From NCBI GenBank assembly GCA_934169925.1, contig CAKPOO010000002.1:124001-188000 (forward strand): a stretch of DNA of 64,000 bases. Reading direction: 5' to 3'. Source of the stretch: an uncultured Clostridia bacterium (GTDB lineage: Bacteria; Bacillota; Clostridia; TANB77; CAG-465). Under the pieces are notes generated by a model. It made no database searches and was not told where the DNA came from. It saw nothing but the letters and a program-made list of their open reading frames with translations. Positions 59,976-64,000 of the stretch are shown here, in pieces (the first letter of the stretch is position 1; each line of letters begins with the position of its first letter). The translations under genes and the position numbers were made by a program.

Positions 59976-60205
59976 GTATTTTAAGTTTTATAAATGAAGT
60001 TCTTGAAAAAATATTTAAGAAAAACGATAAATTAATGTTAAATAAATCATCAGATGAAGTTTTAAATAATAATGATGAAAGTTATAAAAGTAAATTTATT
60101 TCTAGCTTAAAAGATTCAATTGTAGTAGGTAAAAGAAAAGGTAAAATTGAAACTTTAATTTGTGATGGAGATGGACTTGGAATACAAGGTAAAATTTCAT
60201 ATTAA
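59972..60205 (+). CDS. Uncharacterised 77-aa protein coupled to the transglutaminase-like gene
   Basis: Starts within an ATGA overlap with the stop of 57789-59975, which implies coupled translation. It begins 'MSILSFINEVLEKIFKKND', an amphipathic helix, then an Asn/Ser/Lys-rich stretch and ends 'TLICDGDGLGIQGKISY'. Too short to classify; by position it could be a partner or inhibitor of the transglutaminase-like protein. Confidence 0.65.
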   Translation: MSILSFINEVLEKIFKKNDKLMLNKSSDEVLNNNDESYKSKFISSLKDSIVVGKRKGKIETLICDGDGLGIQGKISY

Positions 60206-60251
60206 AGTATAAGTTTAGATAAAAATATTAGAAAATAAAATAAAAAAATTA

Positions 60252-60280
60252 TTTACATTAATTTTTTTATGTGATATAAT
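60252..60280 (+). promoter_or_regulatory. Promoter of the T-box/ileS unit
   Basis: TTTACA (60252-60257), 17-base spacer, TATAAT (60275-60280). Confidence 0.8.
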
Positions 60281-60299
60281 CAAAAACGTAATAAAATTA

Positions 60300-60560
60300 A
60301 AAACTATGACGAGAAAGAGTAAATTAAAGTAAAATACAAAGCGAACTAGGGGTGGTGAGAGCCTGGTTAAAGTAGCTTTTTTTGAAAATCATCTCTGAGT
60401 TGCAGGCTGAAATAACAGTAAGCTGTGCCGCTTTTCCAGCGTAAAAAGGAACGCATATGTTTGTATGTAGTATATAAAGGTGGTTAATATTGTATTTTAA
60501 TTATATTAGTTTGTTAATATAATCGTACATTCCTTGTATACAGGTATGTGCGATTTTTTT
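60300..60560 (+). ncRNA. T-box leader (Ile) controlling ileS
   Basis: The leader has T-box parts in order: 'GAGAAAGAGTA' (5' specifier-loop side), distal stem I 'GGTGGTGAGAGCCTGG', specifier segment 'GAAAATCATC' with Ile codon ATC at 60388-60390 followed by A, stem II/III region, T-box core 'AAAGGTGGTTAA' (60476-60487) whose UGGU would pair with uncharged tRNA-Ile ACCA, and a terminator. The core lacks the usual ACCGCG continuation. Fills the 387-base gap before ileS. Under isoleucine starvation read-through is expected. Confidence 0.88.
60521..60560 (+). terminator. T-box regulated terminator
   Basis: 10-bp stem with one T-G pair (60521-60530 with 60546-60555) then T run; competes with the antiterminator containing the T-box core and TTCCTT. 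Confidence 0.82.
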
Positions 60561-60592
60561 ATTATAATGTATTTTTTGAAAGGAGAAGTTTT

Positions 60593-63500
60593 ATGTATAA
60601 AAAAGTTGAATTAAATGAAAAAGGCTTTGTCGGAATGGAACAAGAAGTATACAAAAACTGGCAAGACAAAAACATTATTGAAAAGAATTTAAATTTAAAT
60701 GAAGGTAAAAGATATTTTACTTTTTATGATGGACCTCCAACAGCTAATGGTATGCCTCATGCAGGACATATTATAACTAGAGTTATGAAAGATATAATTC
60801 CTAGATATAAAGTAATGCAAGGATACAGAGTTGTAAGAAAAGCAGGTTGGGATACACATGGTCTTCCTGTTGAACTTGAAATCGAGAAAAAATTAGGAAT
60901 TTCAGGAAAAGAACAAATAGAAGAATATGGTGTTGAACCATTTATAAAAGAATGTAAAGAAAGCGTTTTTAAATATGTACATATATGGGAAGAAATGACT
61001 AACAAAGTTGGTTATTGGGTAGATATGAAAAATCCATATATAACATATGATAATAAATATATTGAATCTGTTTGGTGGGCTTTAAAACAACTTTGGAATA
61101 AAGAACTTTTATATGAAGGTCACAAAGTAATGCCATATTGTCCTAGATGTGGAACAGCGCTTTCATCACATGAAGTGGCTCAAGGTTATAAAGATGTAAA
61201 AGATTTAACTTGTATTGCAAAATTTAAAGTAGTTGGTGAGGATAAATATATTCTTGCTTGGACAACAACACCATGGACTTTACCATCAAACTTAGCACTT
61301 TGTGTTAATAAATCATACGAATATGCAGATTATAAAGTTAATATTGGAACTGAAGATGAACCTAAATATGAGGTTTATGTAGTAGCAAAAGAACTTGCAC
61401 CAAGTGTATTTAAAGATATGGAATATACTGAGTTAAAATCATATAAAGGTGCTGATCTTTTAGGTACTAAATATGAACAATTAATGCCTTTTGCAAAAGT
61501 TGAAGGAAAAGCATTTGAAGTAATACATGGTGATTATGTTACTCTTACAGATGGTACAGGTATAGTTCATATTGCTCCTGCTTATGGTGAAGATGATAGT
61601 TTAGTTTCAAAACAAAATGGAATTGCATTTGTTAATCTTGTGGATAAAAATGGTAATTTTGTTGATGAAGTAACACCTTTTAAAGGTAGATGGGTAAGAG
61701 ATTGTAATGAAGATATATGTGCATGGTTAAAGAATGAGAATAAATTATTTTCTAAACAAAAAGTAGAACACTCATATCCACATTGTTGGAGATGTGACAC
61801 ACCACTTTTATATTATCCAAAAGAAAGTTGGTTTGTTGCAATGAGCAAACTAAGAAATGAACTTGTATCAAATAATGATAAAGTAAATTGGTATCCAGAA
61901 ACTATCAAAAAAGGTAGATTTGGTAATTTCTTAGAAAATGTAATCGATTGGGGTATTTCTAGAGATAGATATTGGGGAACTCCATTACCAATTTGGACTT
62001 GTGAAAATGAAGAATGTGGATGCAGAGAATGTATAGGTTCAATAGCTGAATTAAAAGAAAAGGGAATCGATGTTCCTGAAGATATTGAATTACATAAACC
62101 ATATATTGATGATGTATATTTAAAATGTCCAAAATGTGGATCAAAAATGAAAAGAGCAAAAGAAGTTATTGACTGTTGGTTTGATTCTGGCTCAATGCCT
62201 TTTGCACAATGGCATTATCCATTTGAAAACAAAGAAATGTTTGAAAATAATTTCCCAGCTCAATTTATAAGCGAAGCAATTGATCAAACTAGAGGATGGT
62301 TTTACACTCTAACTGCACTTGGAACTGCTTTATTTGGAAGAACTCCATTTGAAAATTGTATTGTATTAGGTCACGTTTTAGATGGAAAAGGACAAAAGAT
62401 GTCTAAATCTAAGAAAAATGGTGTTGATCCACTTGTACTTCTTGATACTGTTGGTGCTGATGCTACTAGATGGTATTTTTATACTGGAAGTGCACCATGG
62501 CTTTCATCAAGACTTTCTATAGAAAACGTACAAGAATCTCAAAGAGGATTTTTATCAACACTTTGGAATGTTTATTCTTTCTATGTGTTATATGCAGAAA
62601 TTGATAAATTTAATCCACTTGAATATAAAGATTTTAGTTCAAATAATATAATGGATAAATGGATTATTTCAAAACTTAATACATTAATAAAAGATGTAAC
62701 AAAAAGACTTGATGCATATGATATAACAGGTGCTGGTGAAGCATTAGAAGACTTTACAGATGAACTTTCAAATTGGTATGTAAGAAGAAATAGAGAAAGA
62801 TTTTGGGCACAAGATTTAAATGATGAAAAAATTGGTGCTTATGTTACATTATATAAAGTACTTACTACTTTAGTAAAAATAGCAGCTCCATTTGTACCAT
62901 TTATTACAGATGAAATCTATACTAATTTAGTATGTAGCTTAGACAGTAAAGCTCCAGAAAGTGTACACCTTACTACATGGCCTATAGCTGATGAATCAAA
63001 AGTTGATGAAGATTTAGAAGCAAAAATGGAAGTAGCATATAAAATTGTAAAACTTGGTAGAAGTGCTAGAAATGCAGAAAATATTAAAAACAGACAACCA
63101 TTATCTAATATGCTTATTTCTGTTAACACACTACCTGAATATTACGGTAATATAGTAAAAGAAGAATTAAATGTTAAAAATGTTATTTTAGGTGCTGAAA
63201 TGTCAGATTATGTTAATTTTGAAATAAAACCTAATTTACCTGTACTTGGAAAAGCATATGGTAAATTAATACCTAGAATAAAAGAAGAAATTTCAAAAAG
63301 AAATCAAATGGATTTAGCAAATAAGATAAAAGCTGGTAAGTATGAAACAATTTTAATTGATGATGTTGAAATTAATTTAGATAGCACAAATTTACTTATA
63401 ACAATGCAAGGTAAAGAAGGTTTTGCTTTTGCAGGTGAAGGTGAAATAGGTGTAGTACTTGATACTCATATAACTGATGAATTAAAAGAAGAAGGTACTT

Positions 63501-63742
63501 TAAGAGAAATTTTATCAAAAGTTCAAAATTTAAGAAAAGAAAGAAATTTTGAAGTACTAAATAAAATTATTCTATATGTTTCTGGTAATGAAAAAATAGA
63601 AGAAATAATAAAGAAATATGAAGATGAAGTAAAACATGAAACTTTAACTTTAGAAGTTAAATATAATGAAAATAGAGATTCATATGTAGATACAAATATT
63701 AATGGCGAACACGTTAATTTTGATGTTTTAGTTGTAGAGTAG
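60593..63742 (+). CDS. ileS: Isoleucine--tRNA ligase
   Basis: Class I synthetase of 1049 residues from ATG 60593, with AAAGGAGAAG upstream; a frame opening at 60548 would start inside the leader terminator. Motifs: 'YDGPPTANGMPHAGHI' (HIGH equivalent HAGH), 'AWTTTPWTLPSNLA' of the editing domain, 'SEAIDQTRGWFYTL', and 'GQKMSKSKKNGVDPL' (KMSKS). Length, the HAGH site and 'VDPLVLLDTVGADATRWY' look like the eukaryotic-like IleS2 class rather than Bacillus-type IleS1, a class known for low mupirocin sensitivity; this sub-assignment is inference. Expression is T-box controlled. Confidence 0.95.
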   Translation: MYKKVELNEKGFVGMEQEVYKNWQDKNIIEKNLNLNEGKRYFTFYDGPPTANGMPHAGHIITRVMKDIIPRYKVMQGYRVVRKAGWDTHGLPVELEIEKKLGISGKEQIEEYGVEPFIKECKESVFKYVHIWEEMTNKVGYWVDMKNPYITYDNKYIESVWWALKQLWNKELLYEGHKVMPYCPRCGTALSSHEVAQGYKDVKDLTCIAKFKVVGEDKYILAWTTTPWTLPSNLALCVNKSYEYADYKVNIGTEDEPKYEVYVVAKELAPSVFKDMEYTELKSYKGADLLGTKYEQLMPFAKVEGKAFEVIHGDYVTLTDGTGIVHIAPAYGEDDSLVSKQNGIAFVNLVDKNGNFVDEVTPFKGRWVRDCNEDICAWLKNENKLFSKQKVEHSYPHCWRCDTPLLYYPKESWFVAMSKLRNELVSNNDKVNWYPETIKKGRFGNFLENVIDWGISRDRYWGTPLPIWTCENEECGCRECIGSIAELKEKGIDVPEDIELHKPYIDDVYLKCPKCGSKMKRAKEVIDCWFDSGSMPFAQWHYPFENKEMFENNFPAQFISEAIDQTRGWFYTLTALGTALFGRTPFENCIVLGHVLDGKGQKMSKSKKNGVDPLVLLDTVGADATRWYFYTGSAPWLSSRLSIENVQESQRGFLSTLWNVYSFYVLYAEIDKFNPLEYKDFSSNNIMDKWIISKLNTLIKDVTKRLDAYDITGAGEALEDFTDELSNWYVRRNRERFWAQDLNDEKIGAYVTLYKVLTTLVKIAAPFVPFITDEIYTNLVCSLDSKAPESVHLTTWPIADESKVDEDLEAKMEVAYKIVKLGRSARNAENIKNRQPLSNMLISVNTLPEYYGNIVKEELNVKNVILGAEMSDYVNFEIKPNLPVLGKAYGKLIPRIKEEISKRNQMDLANKIKAGKYETILIDDVEINLDSTNLLITMQGKEGFAFAGEGEIGVVLDTHITDELKEEGTLREILSKVQNLRKERNFEVLNKIILYVSGNEKIEEIIKKYEDEVKHETLTLEVKYNENRDSYVDTNINGEHVNFDVLVVE

Positions 63743-63752
63743 AAAATCTGTT

Positions 63753-63793
63753 AAAAGATAGTAGTTAATTAATTTAATTACTATCTTTTTTTG
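63753..63793 (+). terminator. Intrinsic terminator after ileS
   Basis: 11-bp stem AAAAGATAGTA/TACTATCTTTT (63753-63763 with 63779-63789) and T run. Confidence 0.8.
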
Positions 63794-63834
63794 TCAAAAA
63801 TATATATTTTTCATAAAATATAATGGGTGGTTTT

Positions 63835-64000
63835 ATGGAAAATGATAGAAAAATAATTTATGCTGATCATAGTGCCACAACATATGTAAAAGAAGAAGTA
63901 TTAGATGAAATGCTACCATATTTTAAAGAAAATTTTGGCAATCCGTCGTCTAATTATGCTTTAGGAATAAAAGCTAAAGAGGCACTTGAAGATGCAAGGT
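63835..64000 (+). CDS. Cysteine desulfurase NifS/IscS-like, N-terminal part
   Basis: First 55 codons of a PLP-dependent class V aminotransferase-fold enzyme that takes sulfur from cysteine for Fe-S clusters or thio-modified tRNA. The start 'IIYADHSATTYVKEEVLDEM' and 'YFKENFGNPSSNYALG' fits the NifS/IscS N-terminus, with His-Ser in place of the commoner Asn-Ala in 'YxDNAATT'. GGGTGG precedes the ATG. The lysine and cysteine loops are beyond the window, so iscS, nifS and other types cannot be told apart. Confidence 0.88.
   Translation, partial: MENDRKIIYADHSATTYVKEEVLDEMLPYFKENFGNPSSNYALGIKAKEALEDAR

Noticed and set aside
60548..60592. Upstream extension of ileS by 15 codons
   Set aside because: Would begin inside the T-box terminator stem; the ATG at 60593 has the proper ribosome binding site and family N-terminus.
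1..64000. CRISPR arrays, insertion sequences, prophage or integrase genes
   Set aside because: No regular spaced repeats, transposase motifs or phage structural genes were seen on either strand.

Overview
The window is a 64 kb chromosomal segment from a very AT-rich (roughly a quarter G+C by eye), endospore-forming Gram-positive bacterium, most likely an uncultured anaerobic member of the Clostridia. The spore genes (bofA, sleB, ypeB, spoIIE, a BofC-like protein), a ferredoxin-dependent 2-oxoacid oxidoreductase, strong TTGACA-N17-TATAAT promoters, U-tailed terminators, RNase J, PcrA, AddB and ScpB all point that way. Species cannot be named from sequence alone. No rRNA, CRISPR array, insertion sequence, integrase or prophage was seen.

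Layout. 1-4733: end of frr, then cdsA, rseP, bofA, sleB and ypeB, a membrane-lipid / sigma-processing / germination block. 4738-8826: two uncharacterised genes and pcrA. 8838-10576: a secreted GH18 spore-type hydrolase. 10597-13970: an accessory island with a Clp-type AAA+ module fused to an FtsH-type M41 protease, a protein with two sigma-region-4-like modules, and a tiny transcription unit. 14007-14257: tRNA-His and tRNA-Gln. 14362-21273: a degenerate PLD-like protein, smc, dinB and an orphan gene. 21335-24386: a four-subunit ferredoxin oxidoreductase operon. 24478-29813: comEC, a BofC-like gene and clpE. 29837-32927: two paralogous membrane proteins around a SPASM protein that has lost its radical-SAM cysteines. 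32941-42128: scpB, addB, an AT-hook-tailed protein, spoIIE and a Replic_Relax-like protein. 42179-48446: gapA, pgk, a membrane protein, tpiA, gpmI and a zinc-ribbon protein. 48477-50707: three orphan genes with a back-to-back consensus promoter pair. 50709-54732: RNase J and gltX. 54740-60205: an accessory operon with an alkaline-phosphatase-fold hydrolase, a Fic/anti-Fic pair, two paralogous small membrane proteins (the first apparently frameshifted at an A AAA AAG heptamer) and a transglutaminase-like protein. 60252-63793: T-box-controlled ileS. 63835-64000: start of a NifS/IscS-like cysteine desulfurase.

How it fits together. The core content is ordinary: central glycolysis, chromosome maintenance (SMC/ScpB, AddB, PcrA, DinB), sporulation and germination, protein quality control and tRNA charging. 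The unusual content lies in single genes or short cassettes between these blocks. Six isolated genes (10597-12690, 12894-13571, 20884-21273, 48477-48698, 48887-49336, 49503-50672) use visibly more AAG, AAC, ATC, CAG and GAG codons than their neighbours, and most have their own near-consensus promoter and terminator, so they look like a set of shared origin. The best candidate for something undescribed is the soluble Clp-D1/M41 protease at 10597-12690. The cysteine-less SPASM cassette at 29926-32857 and the slippery-heptamer gene at 56786-57246 come next. Start codons were chosen by Shine-Dalgarno spacing; the genome often uses AGGTGAT followed a few bases later by ATG, GTG or TTG.
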